From: Chondrilla cf. caribensis
Taxonomy: Eukaryota > Porifera > Demospongiae > Chondrillida > Chondrillidae
Assembly (NCBI GenBank): GCA_964020155.1
Contig: OZ026559.1
Location: 4,273,174 to 4,337,173, forward strand
DNA: 64,000 nt
Direction: 5' to 3'
The position numbers and the translations under genes were made by a program. Under the pieces are notes generated by a model. That model was not told the origin of the DNA. It worked only from the letters and a program-made list of their open reading frames with translations, and did not search any database. Positions 1-11,105 of the stretch are shown here, piece by piece. Position 1 is the stretch's first letter. Each line of letters begins with the position of its first letter.

Positions 1-2149
1 TTAGCCATTTCAGATCACCTACCTATTCTTCTTGAAATCTCTTGGAAATTAACTAAACTACCCATAAAAACCATGAGACGCAGGTCATTTAAAAATCTAA
101 ATGTAACTGAATTCAATGAAGACATGTCCAAACTACCTTGGTCTATTCTTGAAGTGTTTGATGATGTTGATGACAAACTCATGGCTTTTGAATCCCTATT
201 AACCGACATCCTGGATCTTCATGCCCCATTGAAGTCAGTACGCATCAAAAAGAATCCTGCCCCTGGATTTCTAGATCCATTAGAGATGATATGGACAAAA
301 GAAATAAACTTCTGAAGAAATTTCGTTTACATCGTACTCCAGAGAATTGGGAATCTTACAGAGCTCAGCGTATAATCTTGTAACAGCCCGCCAGCGACTT
401 GCCAAGAGAAATCACTTCCATCAGCTTATTGCAAACAATTCCCATCCATCCACTCTCTGGCAAGCCCTCAAAATGGCCACTTGTATCCGTCCAAATTCTG
501 ACTCCTGGAGTGCTTTCAGTTCATCCCATACTTCTATTGCCAACAGTCTGAACGATCACTTTCTCTCCATCAGTACTTGTTCAAATAATGACTTACCCTT
601 TCCTACAACTAGTTATGATTACTCAACCCCTTTAAGTCTCACCCCAATCAGTACGGAATCGTGTGAAAAAGCTCTGCTTGATCTTAAACTGAATAAATCT
701 ACAGGATCAGACAACATACCAGCCTTAGCTCTCAAAATCTCCCATAAAGTTATTGCAAAACCACTTTCCTCAATTATCAATACATCGATCACTTCTTCTT
801 CTGTTCCCTCCTCCTGGAAACATGCTTTAGTTAAACCTCTACACAAAGGTGGTGACCGTTGCCAACTGTCTAACTATAGGCCAATTGCCCTACTCCCTCT
901 CTGTAGCAAAATTCTTGAGCGTTGTGTCAAAAATCAACTCTGTGATCATTTAACTACCAACAAGATTCTCCACCCTCTACAGTCAGGTTTTCGTCCAGGT
1001 CACTCAACTGAAACCACTCTTCTTCACTATACCGATACTTGGTACAAAGCTCTGGACCGAGGAGAATACATAGCAGTAGTGTTCCTTGATGTATCAAAAG
1101 CATTTGATACCGTTAATCATTCTCTCCTCCTAAAAAAACTACATCTTATTGGTTTGGACCCATCTGCTACTAAATGGTTTGAATCCTACCTTCACAAGCG
1201 TTCTCAAGTCACCTGTATTAATGAGTCTTCTTCCACCCTTGGTTATCCCTCTTCTGGAGTGCCCCAGGGCTCTATACTTGGCCCCTCCCTCTTCTCAATT
1301 TTCATCAACGACCTTCCATCTGTATTAACTGGCTCAACAACTGTTCTGTTTGCCGATCATACCACCCTATTCCTCAGCGGAAATGACATCAGTGAGGTAA
1401 CTATTACTCTCCAAACCACAATTGATCTTGCCACCATGTGGATGTCAAAAAATGGTCTAAAAGTTAACCCTCTAAAAACTAAGTCCATGCTCATCCATTC
1501 AAGCCGCAAAAAGAACATACTGTCCATCAACAACAGGCCAATAGAACAAGTACGCTCATTTAAATTCCTTGGTGTAACTCTTAATGACACGCTAACCTGG
1601 AAAGATCATGTCGACTCTGTTGCTGCCAAAGTTGGTAGAAATATTCAGCTCTTGAGAAGACTGTCTTGGTTCCTTCCTCGACCTACCTTGCTGTTATTCT
1701 TCCACTCATATATCCAACCATCCTTTGACTACTGCGATGTAGTGTGGAATAGTTGCTCTAAATATGAGTCTGATCGTCTGGAGAAACTACTGAATTATGC
1801 AGCTAAATCAATACTACGTAAAAGACATGACTTTTCATCGACAACTGCCAGAGAAATTCTTGGTCTGTCAACCCTACAATGCAAACGTAAATTTCATCTA
1901 CTTTGTCTCACCTTCAAATCAGTCAACTGTCTCCATCCAACATACTTATCTGACCTATTTTTCGCCTTCACTCATCATCACAACACCAGAAACCCGGGCC
2001 AACTTAAATTACCACCTATGAGATCCTCCTTTGGTCAACGCTCCTACAGCTACTCTGGAGCCTTGCTATGGAACTCCCTTCCAGCTGTTGCCCATCAAGC
2101 AAGAACAATAAAAGATTTTGTGAATATTATTAAACACATTAGTATATAA
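1..2149 (+). mobile_element. Decayed non-LTR retrotransposon (LINE), 5'-truncated by window edge
   Basis: This is the end of an apurinic-type endonuclease followed by a reverse transcriptase. The endonuclease tail, in frame 1, has the Ser-Asp-His signature at 10-18. The RT blocks follow in frame 2: a LDVSKAFDTVNH block near 1085-1118, then SGVPQGSILGPSLF near 1255-1296, then the catalytic box at 1349-1360, which reads FADH instead of FADD. Losing that aspartate should abolish polymerisation. The C-terminal FLGVTLNDTLTW block lies near 1570. At least two frameshifts interrupt the reading frame, one near 283-315 and one near 375-385, so this copy is dead. The motif order fits the CR1/L2/Jockey-type LINEs; the exact clade is not decided. 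It reads off the left edge, so most of the endonuclease is outside the window. Confidence 0.9.
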
Positions 2150-2152
2150 TTA

Positions 2153-2273
2153 TAGGTTACTACCCGCCTACGAGGGAGGTATCGTATTTACTGCGCGAGA
2201 CCCGAGGGCGCGAAGCACCCGAGGGCGAGAGCAGTAAATACGATACCTCCCGAGGTAGGCGGATAGTAACCTA
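2153..2273. repeat. Inverted repeat, about 42-bp arms
   Basis: The left arm is 2153-2194 and the right arm 2231-2273. They are reverse complements with a few mismatches, and the GC-rich loop carries cccgagggcg twice. It starts a few bases after the LINE stop codon and ends about 105 bp before the Crypton-like gene. It may be the left end of the inserted element carrying that gene. Confidence 0.8.
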
Positions 2274-2378
2274 TTTATCGCCAAATAAACGCCCAAAAGC
2301 GCGGGAAGTTTCACTGTTTCATCTCGAACTTGGAGATTTCTGATATCCAGTTTAGTTTTGTTTTATTGAGAATTACCC

Positions 2379-2918
2379 ATGTCTGGCAAGAAACGCAAAA
2401 ACAATGAAGAAAAGAAGGGAGCGAAATTATCTAGGTTCAATTTTGATTGTGATGCCGACTTTGAGGACCTAAGTCGAGGCTACATCCCTCCGAGTACGGC
2501 TGCGGACACGGCCAAGTGCGTGAAACTGTTCAAAGATTGGACGATAGAGCGGAATCTAGCCTACCCTGAGGACCAAATTCCTGATGACATTCTTCTGACG
2601 GACAACGCGAAGGATTTGTGCAAGTGGCTATGTCGTTTCAGCGCTGAAATCCGCAAGAAAGATGGGAGTCGCTACCCACCGAAAACAATACAGCATTATT
2701 TAGTCGGCTTACAGCGACACATCCGCGAAGAGAAGAGATGTTCCTTCGATTTCATGAAGCAAAGCGAGTTTGTTCCTTTGAAGAATTTACTAGATGCTTT
2801 GTACAGGAAATTGCATTCAGAAGGCGTTGGTTGCTCTTCAAGCAAAACAGAAGCATTAACAGACATTGATGAAGAAAAATTATGGTCTACAGATATTCAA
2901 GAACTACTTGACTTCTAA
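2379..2918 (+). CDS. Crypton-like tyrosine recombinase, N-terminal part only
   Basis: The 179-residue ORF begins with a basic, charged stretch (MSGKKRKNNEEKKG) that could be a nuclear signal. The rest matches the N-terminal SAM-like DNA-binding region of eukaryotic Crypton-type tyrosine recombinases, the KIAA1958/QRICH1/ZMYM-related group. The visible motifs are FKDWTIERN, a KWLCRFSAEIRKKDGSRYPPKTI block, a GLQRHIRE block and ALTDIDEEKLWSTD. The catalytic half with the Arg/His-X-X-Arg/Tyr residues is absent: the ORF stops just after the ALTD block and nothing recognisable follows. It is therefore a truncated transposase, a lost exon, or a domesticated DNA-binding fragment. The ATG at 2379 is the first in frame and is preceded by ordinary AT-rich leader. 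The family call comes from recognising the motif pattern, not from a search. Confidence 0.75.
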   Translation: MSGKKRKNNEEKKGAKLSRFNFDCDADFEDLSRGYIPPSTAADTAKCVKLFKDWTIERNLAYPEDQIPDDILLTDNAKDLCKWLCRFSAEIRKKDGSRYPPKTIQHYLVGLQRHIREEKRCSFDFMKQSEFVPLKNLLDALYRKLHSEGVGCSSSKTEALTDIDEEKLWSTDIQELLDF

Positions 2919-3300
2919 CTTTTACTTTAAATTTCAGTTGCTGATGCTCTACTGTACTAGTGTTGTGTCGCCTTTTTGCTATAATGATATTCATTTCTTG
3001 GAATGCGCAAAATTGTAATAGCTTATATAACACCTTGCAATTACTGCCCTTTTAAGGTAAAAACTGGGCGCTTACGCGATACTGTCCCTGCGCGCACGTG
3101 CGCGCCGGGCAAGTATCAAATTTACTGCCCAGGCGGTGCCTTTGATGTTTGACCTCATCAGGCGATAACTTATACATATTGCCTAAATTTTACATTTATA
3201 TCTCGTAGCTGCCTGCATGTACCTATTATTGATATATTATGTATTTACTCATTAATATTATTATAATTATCAATGTAATTTAATATTATTCATTTATCTA
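2919..3300. other. 3' part of inserted element, GC-rich terminal motif
   Basis: No gene is visible. A perfect 16-bp palindrome (gcgcgcacgtgcgcgc) lies at 3090-3105. It is followed by a block (tactgcccaggcggtgcctt, then a cctcatcaggcgataa string) that recurs in diverged form at about 31885-31960. This is probably the right end of the mobile element whose left end is the inverted repeat at 2153-2273. Confidence 0.5.
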
Positions 3301-3333
3301 CATGTGGATCTTTCTTTTACTTTTTAACCTTGT

Positions 3334-3337
<4 letters not shown>

Positions 3338-3366
<29 letters not shown>

Positions 3367-3662
3367 CTTATATAATATTATATTATACGTATATATATAT
3401 ATATATATATAAAAGGAAAGAGAGAAAGAAGAAAAACTATGGCCTAGAAATACATATCACACACAATTCTAAATTATGAAGTAGAGCTACAGCCTAACAC
3501 AGAAACAGAATTAAAACCTTGTATCCTACGTCTGTTTTTTTTTTGTTTTTTTTTTTTCTTTTTTTCTTTCTTTTTTTTGTGGGCGCCTAGTATAGTAGCC
3601 CCCAGGGCTAAAGGCTCACCCACGTTAAATAAGATTCCATATCCATATCCATATCCATATAT
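3338..3662. repeat. Low-complexity tract: poly-T, (TA)n, T-rich, (ATCCAT)n
   Basis: There is a poly-T run at 3338-3366, TA repeats at 3390-3411, a T-rich run at about 3534-3577, and a short hexamer repeat at about 3633-3662. The stretch 3578-3640 (ggctaaaggctcacccac, then ttaaataa, then the hexamer) looks like the 3' tail of a LINE. It may be the true end of the LINE at 1-2149, split by the Crypton-like insertion. Confidence 0.6.
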
Positions 3663-3750
3663 ATTAGTCTGCAGTGTACATGTTCATACATTTCTTAAAC
3701 ATGATAGTCATGCACATGCTCAGTATACTATAAAATTTACATGCTAGTGT

Positions 3751-3954
3751 CCAGCTAGTAAGTGGTACATGGACAATCCCCTTTGGGACGGACAGGGTTG
3801 TCACTCCTCCTCCCGTTGTTGTGACAACAGACATCAGCCGTGGTTCTGGCAAATCTTACCTGAAATGACTGATTCCCATATTGAAGCTCGCTGGCTGCGT
3901 CCCAATAGTTGGTGCAGTGTTGCTATCGAACAACTTGAGCTATATATCTACTGA
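3751..3954 (+). pseudogene. 3' fragment of a collagen-stalk gene (C-terminal end only)
   Basis: Only the last 65 or so codons of the C-terminal domain remain. They run from the [17 protein letters not shown] region through SRCCDNRHQPWFW to IEQLELYIY and the stop at 3952-3954. The rest of the domain, neck, collagen and signal peptide are missing. The nearest relative is the longer fragment at about 46250-46671, and the following 170 bp also match downstream of that fragment, so the two belong to one segmental duplication. No promoter is visible, so it is presumably not expressed. Confidence 0.85.
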
Positions 3955-4329
3955 CAGGACTCAGTCCACAGTAGCATTGATAGTGAGTAGTGTCTGCTAA
4001 TTACCCAGATTTCAGCATCATAAATATGCAATTTCACAGCAAATATAACATAGGATTGATTATATATAAACACACTGATCATTAGTTTGATTCATAATAT
4101 AATTATTAATAATATTATATCCAATTTCTATAATAATAATAATGATTATTGACTAAACAGTATATACAATACTATTATGCTGTGGCGTATAATTGCCTGC
4201 CTGAACACAATAGTCATACACATGTTCAGTAATGTAATCATGTAACACTGGACATATACAGCTGTGTACATGATGGCACATACTGCTGTACATACATAAC
4301 TAAAAACATCATAAAAATGATGGATATAT
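3955..4329. other. AT-rich spacer, partly duplicated
   Basis: 3955-4130 is closely similar to about 46672-46850. The remainder is AT-rich with runs of AAT/TTA. No gene is seen. Confidence 0.6.
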
Positions 4330-4780
4330 TAGTTCCGAGTTCGGTTCAATACGTTTTGACAAGGTGTTATGTTTTAGTGGAAATACATTGCCTTTTAGAG
4401 CTGTCTATTATCAGTAAAAACATGGTAATGCATGCGATATTGACAAAGTGGGTGATGACGCAACGAGCAACGCACCATGTGACGTTGATCACGTGCAATA
4501 ACACGTGTTCAGTATTTGGCAGAGATCGAATGAGTGTGAGCGCCTACTTTTTGTTTGAGCGTATTTTCGAAACTTGTGAGAATTAATCAGTAAGGAAATG
4601 AGAATGAAGGATTCGTCGTATTCCCTTTGAGAACAGATGAGGTCCCTTTCTTTGGAGCTCTACGTGGAGTAGGAGAATGAAATGACGGAAGGATTGAACT
4701 CCGGATGTTGTCCGAAGAGACAGTTTAAATATTTTGCGTGTGTCTATTCCGATCTTTTACACTGACTAATCCTGTTAATA
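4330..4780 (+). promoter_or_regulatory. Dispersed twin-E-box element, copy 1
   Basis: This 450-bp block recurs at about 10655, 39925 and 54640. Its core is two CACGTG E-boxes separated by caataa (4490-4507), with a nearby GTGACGTTGAT motif. CACGTG is the classical bHLH (Myc/Max, USF, Hey) site and TGACG the CREB/ATF core; the regulatory reading is an inference. The segment 4131-4923 is missing from the duplicate locus at 46850. Confidence 0.5.
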
Positions 4781-4894
4781 ATATGAAGAAATTGATGCTT
4801 TATTGATTATATGTGTATATTTGAGCGATATAATTCCAAGAGTGGTTCGCGATTGATGTTTAGTGTGCAACTTTGTGGTTATTCCCCTGGTTAC

Positions 4895-5045
4895 CAGGTA
4901 TGTCCTCCATGGATAGGTCCCAAGTGAGCACTCTTCAGGAAGTGGGTCTGTGTAGTTGGTGAAGTAGGCTACGATGACATCAGATGGTTTAGCCCGATTG
5001 ATGGGGTAGAAGGCATTTAGGAGTTGTTGATAGTTATCAGCATAG
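4895..5045 (-). pseudogene. Exon-1 fragment of the 7TM-like family
   Basis: The minus strand encodes a DNYQQLLNAFYPINRAKPSD block, then IVAYFTNYTDPLPEEC and GTYPWRTY, matching the central ectodomain of the complete genes. It lacks the signal peptide and everything after the TYPWRTY motif. Homology ends abruptly at both sides. The short partner at 46853-46975 is the same remnant in the duplicated locus. Confidence 0.8.
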
Positions 5046-6611
5046 TAGCACAGCCTTAGTCTTGTATAACTTCCACTGTGCGATGAAAAATCGGAAGTTG
5101 GGCGGAATTGTGTCTGGTTAACGAGACTAGCACAACCTAGTATATACATAATAATATTATGTGTATATTATTAGACTTGGTCCCACTGCTATACAGGCTG
5201 CAAACACTATATTCCTATTATGGATTTTTATACTGTCTGTAAACTTGAATTTTGATATGAAAATACTTATATTCTGTAACAGTTGTAACAGTTTCATCAT
5301 TTTATTTCATGTACTCTTCAATTATTAAATTTAACCCCTTTCCAGATTTACATACAGCTGTTTTCCCACGTTGTGAGGTAAAAGCAATAAACATAACCTT
5401 TTCATGCCAACCCTCATACAGGGAAGGACTGTAGGTGATGCTTCAAAACAGCTCACACTCAGGAGGCAACATGTTCACTTGGGAATTAACCTAATTCCAG
5501 CTGCTTTCAATCCACGAACTAATAAAAAAATGCATGACCTATTTATGCATTAACTCTGGTTTAAGCCTGCTACATCCACTGAAATAGTACTGATTAATAT
5601 CCTTATTTGTTTGTTTTAAGGGGAACTAAGGGTTGCAAGTTTGTGAACCTCAGTTAACATTGTGTTGAGTATTGTTCAATTTTGAAACAGCTGATGGAAA
5701 TTCATAGTAAAGCAACTCAATCCAGGGCTGTTAAATATTATTATATTATATATTATAAAATGACCTGTTTTTTATTCCATATTTAATGTTTTCACAATTT
5801 TAGTTTCTTTTGTTCGATTCTATACACTTGTATACCATATTGAAATATTATTATAGTGACAGTGCACGTTAGACCATTGCACAACTTAATAAGTAATAAT
5901 CCATGTTAACCGCTTAGCTTATACTCCTGGTTCATATATGAATAAGGTCATACAATTATACCTGTTTAATTGCTGGATGCATAACACTGCACTTCATGAT
6001 GACTATGTACATGCATGTTTCGTGTGCCCTCCAACAGGAAGACGCATTGATTAATAGGATTTGGGTTATGTTTCCATGATTCACACATCCACCGTGATAC
6101 AAATTATTGGGTACAATTCATAATTTTGTTGAATGAATTGTTCGACACACTTAGTGAACGTTCGTTATTATTAATTTTGTCTGTTATTTTGTGCCGGAAA
6201 ACTGTAGTGGACAAAGAGGTTGTATAATTGTTTCTTTATATACAATTGATATCATAATCGTAATTCAAGATCATTATGAAGATTTGATACAATTTCAACC
6301 TTGAGCTCGAACTGTTCAATGTACACTTTAGCAAGGTTCCGTTTGAACCATAATGCATAATTGCGACACTATACAGTTGCCGTAGCAACATAACATGGCA
6401 GCAGGAATGTTTCCCAAGAGATCTAGTAGACCCCATACCTAGAGCATTGTGCTGACAAAGCACCTAATTGAATGTGTTGTTTCATCCAACACTGCATATT
6501 TTATACCAATACAATTCAGTATTGTACACCTGTGATATCAATGCCGGTCCCATGTGCGTGCTAATGTCGCTGTGTTACTTGTTAATCATCTCCAGCATAG
6601 AAAGTTCAGCG
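5046..6611. other. Upstream spacer of the first collagen-stalk gene, duplicated at 46976-48000
   Basis: 5046-6220 matches about 46976-48000. The copy here carries an extra stretch of about 137 bp (about 5444-5580) absent from the other. Homology ends at about 6220, just before the start of the signal-peptide region, so the two genes have different immediate 5' flanks. No other gene is seen. Confidence 0.6.
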
Positions 6612-8017
6612 ATGACAAAATCTAATACTCTTGTCTTTCTGTCCCTTTCTCTTCTCTCTAGCTGCTGTTTGTCCCAAGAGAAGCAGTCTCAACCTTCTCC
6701 ATCTCCTCCTTCTCCCAGTTCTGACCAGTGTAATGCAGGATACTTGTTACAAGGTCCACTGGTAGGTCCTCCTGGTCGTGATGGAGCTCCCGGTCATGAT
6801 GGGGTAGCAGGTCGCGATGGCAAAGATGGCTCTCCGGGGATACCATCTCCTCCAGGCCCCCCAGGCCCCCAAGGTCCCCCAGGTCCCCCTGGTCCTAGTG
6901 ATGGTCTTCCTGGCTCTCCTGGACTCCCTGGTCCAGCTGGTCCCACTGGTCCTCCAGGCTCTCCAGGTCCCAGTGGAGTCAACCTTGATGAACTTCGTGA
7001 GATTGTTCATTTGATGGCTAAAGAAGAACTGAAGAACTTGTGAAGGTTGTTGTGGAGTATGATAAACTGTGTCCCACAAATGAGCCTACCCCCTCCACAC
7101 CTACATATAACCCACTAAAATCCTCACCAACTCCTAAGGAACCTAATTCCCTACCCACATTACCTACCAGGACCACAAGGCGATGTGCTCAAGGTCTGAC
7201 TCGTAGCGATCCAGGTCAATCTTGTCGAGATATCTATCAGTGCAACCCATACCTCAGCTCAGGCTACTACTGGATAACCACAAAACATCGAATAAGATAC
7301 TATGAAATACTCCACTTTGTCTACTGTCAGATGGAAGACAAGAATTGTGGATTGCGAGGAATGATGAGAGTTGGGTTCTTGAACATGACAGACTCTGCAG
7401 TCAGCTGCCCTCCTTCGTTGATCATGACCAATCAATCAGGGAAGAGACTTTGCATCAGTTCGGTGGGTCGGGATCAGTTTTATTCAGTGGAATATGAAAC
7501 TTACAATAAAAGCTATGATTATGTTTGCGGAAGAGCTGTTGGCTATTCTTACCATACTCCGCATGCTTTTTATTTCAGTAACCCAGATAGAAGGATGTTC
7601 ACTTCAATTGACCAACCTTATGTTGCTGGATTGTCCATTACTTACAGAGCCAATGGCAAACGCAAACACATTTGGTCCTTTGCTGGTGGGGCATATGGAA
7701 AGCAGCCATCTGGTAATAACTGTCCTTGTAATACTGGTGGTGATCGACCCCCTCCTTATGTTGCCAATAACAACTACTACTGTGAGACCAGTCGCTTGAT
7801 CGCATCAAAGGAGAGAATTTGGTACATGAACAACACTCTTTGGGACGGGAAGGACTGCTATCCCACATCTCGATGTTGTGACAACAGACGTCAGCCGTGG
7901 TTTTTGACTGCTCTACCAGATCGTGTGAATACCAATATTGAAGTACGCTGGATGGATCCACAGTATAGAAGCAATGGCATGGTTGGCATCGAACTGCTAG
8001 AATTGTATGTGTACTAA
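6612..8017 (+). pseudogene. Collagen-stalk secreted protein, broken by a 22-nt deletion
   Basis: The ATG at 6612 starts a hydrophobic signal peptide ([15 protein letters not shown]...). Next come a Pro/Ser stretch, about 21 Gly-X-Y triplets with interruptions ([10 protein letters not shown]), and the neck. At 7040/7041 the 22 bases present in all sister genes between the codons for KNL and VKVV are missing. This shifts the frame and creates a stop at 7041-7043. The C-terminal domain then continues open in another frame to 8017 with all its motifs ([11 protein letters not shown] SSGYYWI, YCQME, CGRAVGY, GLSITY, HIWSF, NCPC, LWDGKDC, SRCCDN, ELYVY). Apart from the deletion it is nearly identical to the gene at 48090-49465, so the loss is recent, or an assembly error. 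An AATAAA hexamer at 8120 could serve polyadenylation. Confidence 0.9.
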
Positions 8018-8186
8018 CTATAGTGCGGTGTGGAACATTAATTGGTTAGCATCCACACATGATAAGTGCAGAACCAGATATGTTGCTCTGACACATGATA
8101 CATGATAATCAATGAAGGAAATAAACAATACATATGACTGGGTATTATCTAGTCTATAAGGATGAAATGAAAGTACTGGTCAGGGC

Positions 8187-8582
8187 GAGTCTTATAGACT
8201 TGCCCTATTGTGCTCCTTAGTGCAAGTCTTGGCTCTCTGGAGAAAGAAACTGGAAACTGGTTATATTGACAAACGATGACAAAAATATGCTAGCCCTACG
8301 AAGGACTATGTAGTTTGCTTTCTGACAGTTCTTGAAAGTGCTTCACATGGCCCTTTCCTTGAGTGTGGCTTGTAACATCATTAAACCCCCATGTGCTGCA
8401 CTGAAGTAGTCTTGACAGAGCTTACAGTAGGCAAATGATGGTCCACAAATACTGGCTGTGATTCCAGGTGGAACCGTCCACGTAGACAGGAAATCTCGCT
8501 GGTTTTCATTTGGCTGACTGAAAGGACTTCCATGTGTCCAACTTGCCCCATGGTTGCACCATAGAAACTCCAAACTACACAA
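8187..8582 (-). pseudogene. hAT/BED-type zinc-finger fragment, copy 1
   Basis: The minus strand reads CSLEFLWCNHGASWTHG, then SFAYCKLCQDYFSAAHGG. After a one-base frameshift near 8378 it continues NDVTSHTQGKGHVKHF. The Cys-X2-Cys plus His-X5-His spacing and the CKLCQDYFS...HGG...DVTSHT pattern fit the BED-like finger found at the N terminus of hAT-type transposase relatives. Stops interrupt the later part (8295-8297 and one further on), and the frame fades out near 8187. The same frameshift is present in the copy at 50100-50491. The family call is by motif only. Confidence 0.6.
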
Positions 8583-8871
8583 TCTGAGGATAATTTATTC
8601 ATAGCATAAAGAATTAAATTTTATTCATATCATGAATAAATTATCCATTGCATGAGTGCATATTCCGTAAAAGTCGTTCCTTTATCGTACAACGGAGAGA
8701 AATCCTAATTTCTGTACAATTGCGAATAATTACCTATGGTTGGCAGCACTGTGTTCGGTGTGCAACAATTATTATTCACATTGCATATTTTGTCCAATTG
8801 CAAATTCCTGCAGTATTCCTTCATTTTCAATCAATGATCTTATATGATACGTATAATAATATACATAGCTG

Positions 8872-9186
8872 TGTAGTCCACATGTGCAAATCTATGTTGT
8901 GATAAGTGTAGTTTATTCCCGGGTATGTCCTCCATGGATAGGTCCCAAGTGAGCACTCTTCAGGAAGTGGGTCTGTGTAGTTGGTGAAGTAGGCTATGAT
9001 GACACTAGATGGTTTAGCCCGATTTATGGGGTAGAAGGCATTGAGGAGTTGTTGATAGTTGTCAGGATAAGCTTTGATTGAGTTCAATATTTCCAAGGGA
9101 TCATCACAAACTTGATAGTGATCACATCCTCCACAAGTACCTTCTATGAGGATAGTCCACAGAACCAGTATTATTGCTGCACTCAT
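8872..9186 (-). pseudogene. 7TM-family exon 1, 3'-truncated but with intact start
   Basis: The ATG at 9184-9186 starts MSAAIILVLWTILIEG, a good signal peptide, followed by the ectodomain through the NYTYHN/MWTT region. There the sequence diverges and the frame runs on to a stop near 8827. The upstream DNA is the same as that of the complete genes at 38555 and 53085. As it stands it could encode a small secreted protein of about 119 residues without membrane segments, or it may simply be a relic. The right half matches the partner fragment at about 50770-50940. Confidence 0.8.
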
Positions 9187-10277
9187 TCTTCACTCAATTG
9201 TACCTGGTCACACATGGGAGACAACAATAGTGAATGACTCTTATTATACAGTCAGCTATATTATTGCAAATTTTCACCTTCCATTCAGGATGTTTCCGAT
9301 ATTTTTGGATCACAATTTACTAATAATAATATAATAAGAATCAATCGGATTCCTATTTTCACTTTCAAAATTATCCCTGACAAAACTGATTGTACAATAC
9401 TGATTTTATTTGCTTTCGAGTTCAGCTCCTCCTGAGCTGATAGTCCACACTAGAATAGGTATGCATCCTACCACGTCTTACACAGTTGTAGCTAGCTAGA
9501 GTGTATAATGAGCATAATAATATGGTAACACTTTGGTACATGCAATGTTCATGGTATGAACTCCAACTGTTACAGGCCTACAGCTGCTGCAGACTGCACC
9601 TCATTCATCCAACCCTTCAAAGCTTTTTGGGCGTTGGATAAAAAATGGGGTGGTCTCTTCAGAGTTGAATTCCAAGAGAACCGGGCTACGGTTTTCAACC
9701 AGACTCTTGGCTGAAGGTAGGTTTCATGTTTACTGTAATATACAGAGAGTACCTGGTAGACTAGTGACTTGTGTTGTCGCGGGTCACTGATATAATAATA
9801 TTATGATACATTCCACTCACACTTTTGCATGTACATTACATTTGATGATGCATTTTACACACATTTTTGCATGTACATTACCAGTGATAATTATAGATTT
9901 CACTATTGCTCTCCATGGACTGTCCACATCAAACTTAATACCAGAGGTACTGACAATTGTACTCTCTCCTGGAGATGGTTTGGACCAGGTGGGGACCAGC
10001 AAGATAGGTCTTAAGCTTGTCACTTGTCACACTGTGCTTCACCTACATCAATACATTACAAGTGATAATACATAAATTAAATCTTTTATGTACCTACACT
10101 AACCTCGTTATTCTCTAGCAGGATTATTCCGCAAAGGATAAAAGATGTGTGACTTAGCTATACCCTACGAAAGATAATTCCCTTCTTCCAGAACATCATT
10201 CTATTGCTTGAAGGTCACAGAACCAAATTCACAAAACAGCACTTTCACAGTCCAGAGTGTGTATGTATGTGGCTGTG
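9187..10277. other. 7TM-family upstream block, copy 1
   Basis: Collinear and highly similar to 38556-39560 and 53086-54130. Shared landmarks include ctcctcctgagctgatagtc and gttgtagctagctagagtgt. No coding sequence is recognised; short open frames are not conserved between copies. Confidence 0.6.
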
Positions 10278-10608
<331 letters not shown>

Positions 10609-10654
10609 ACATTCATTTAAATGGCAGATAAATACTCACTGATGTTTGTTAAGT

Positions 10655-11105
10655 TCTGATTTTGGCTCAACGTTTTGACAAGGTGTTGTTTTATGATGGG
10701 GATACATTGCATTCTATAGTTGTCCATTAACAGTACAAGCAACATAATAGTAATGTATACGATATCACCATTATAAGGCTGATGACGTAATAATCAATTT
10801 GCACCGAATGACGACGGTCACGTGCAATAACACGTGTTCGATATTTGGCGGAAATCGAACCAGTGCGAGTTTTGTTTGAGCGTATTTGGAAACTTTTTCA
10901 ATCGTGAGAATTGATCAGGAAGGAAATGAAAATGAAGGATTCTTCGTATTCCCTTTGAACAGATGATGTCCCATTCTCGGAGCTCCGTGTGTTGAAGGAG
11001 AATGAGATGATGGCAGAAGGATCGAACTCCAGATGTGGTCCGAAGACAGCTCGACGAAATTTCGTGTGTGTCTATTGCCGATATTTTTTTACATTGACTA
11101 ACCAG
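10655..11105 (+). promoter_or_regulatory. Dispersed twin-E-box element, copy 2
   Basis: The twin CACGTG core is at 10819-10836. It is preceded by TGATGACGTAAT, a CRE-like motif, and followed by ATATTTGGCGG, an E2F-like string. About 450 bp are shared with 39925-40385 and 54640-55095. Its placement about 1.6 kb upstream of a 7TM-family start is the same at those loci. Confidence 0.5.

Noticed and set aside
6658..7079. Antisense Gly/Pro-rich ORFs over the collagen regions
   Set aside because: GGN-CCN codons read backwards also give Gly/Pro-like patterns; these are shadows of the + strand stalks, and recur over every collagen gene.
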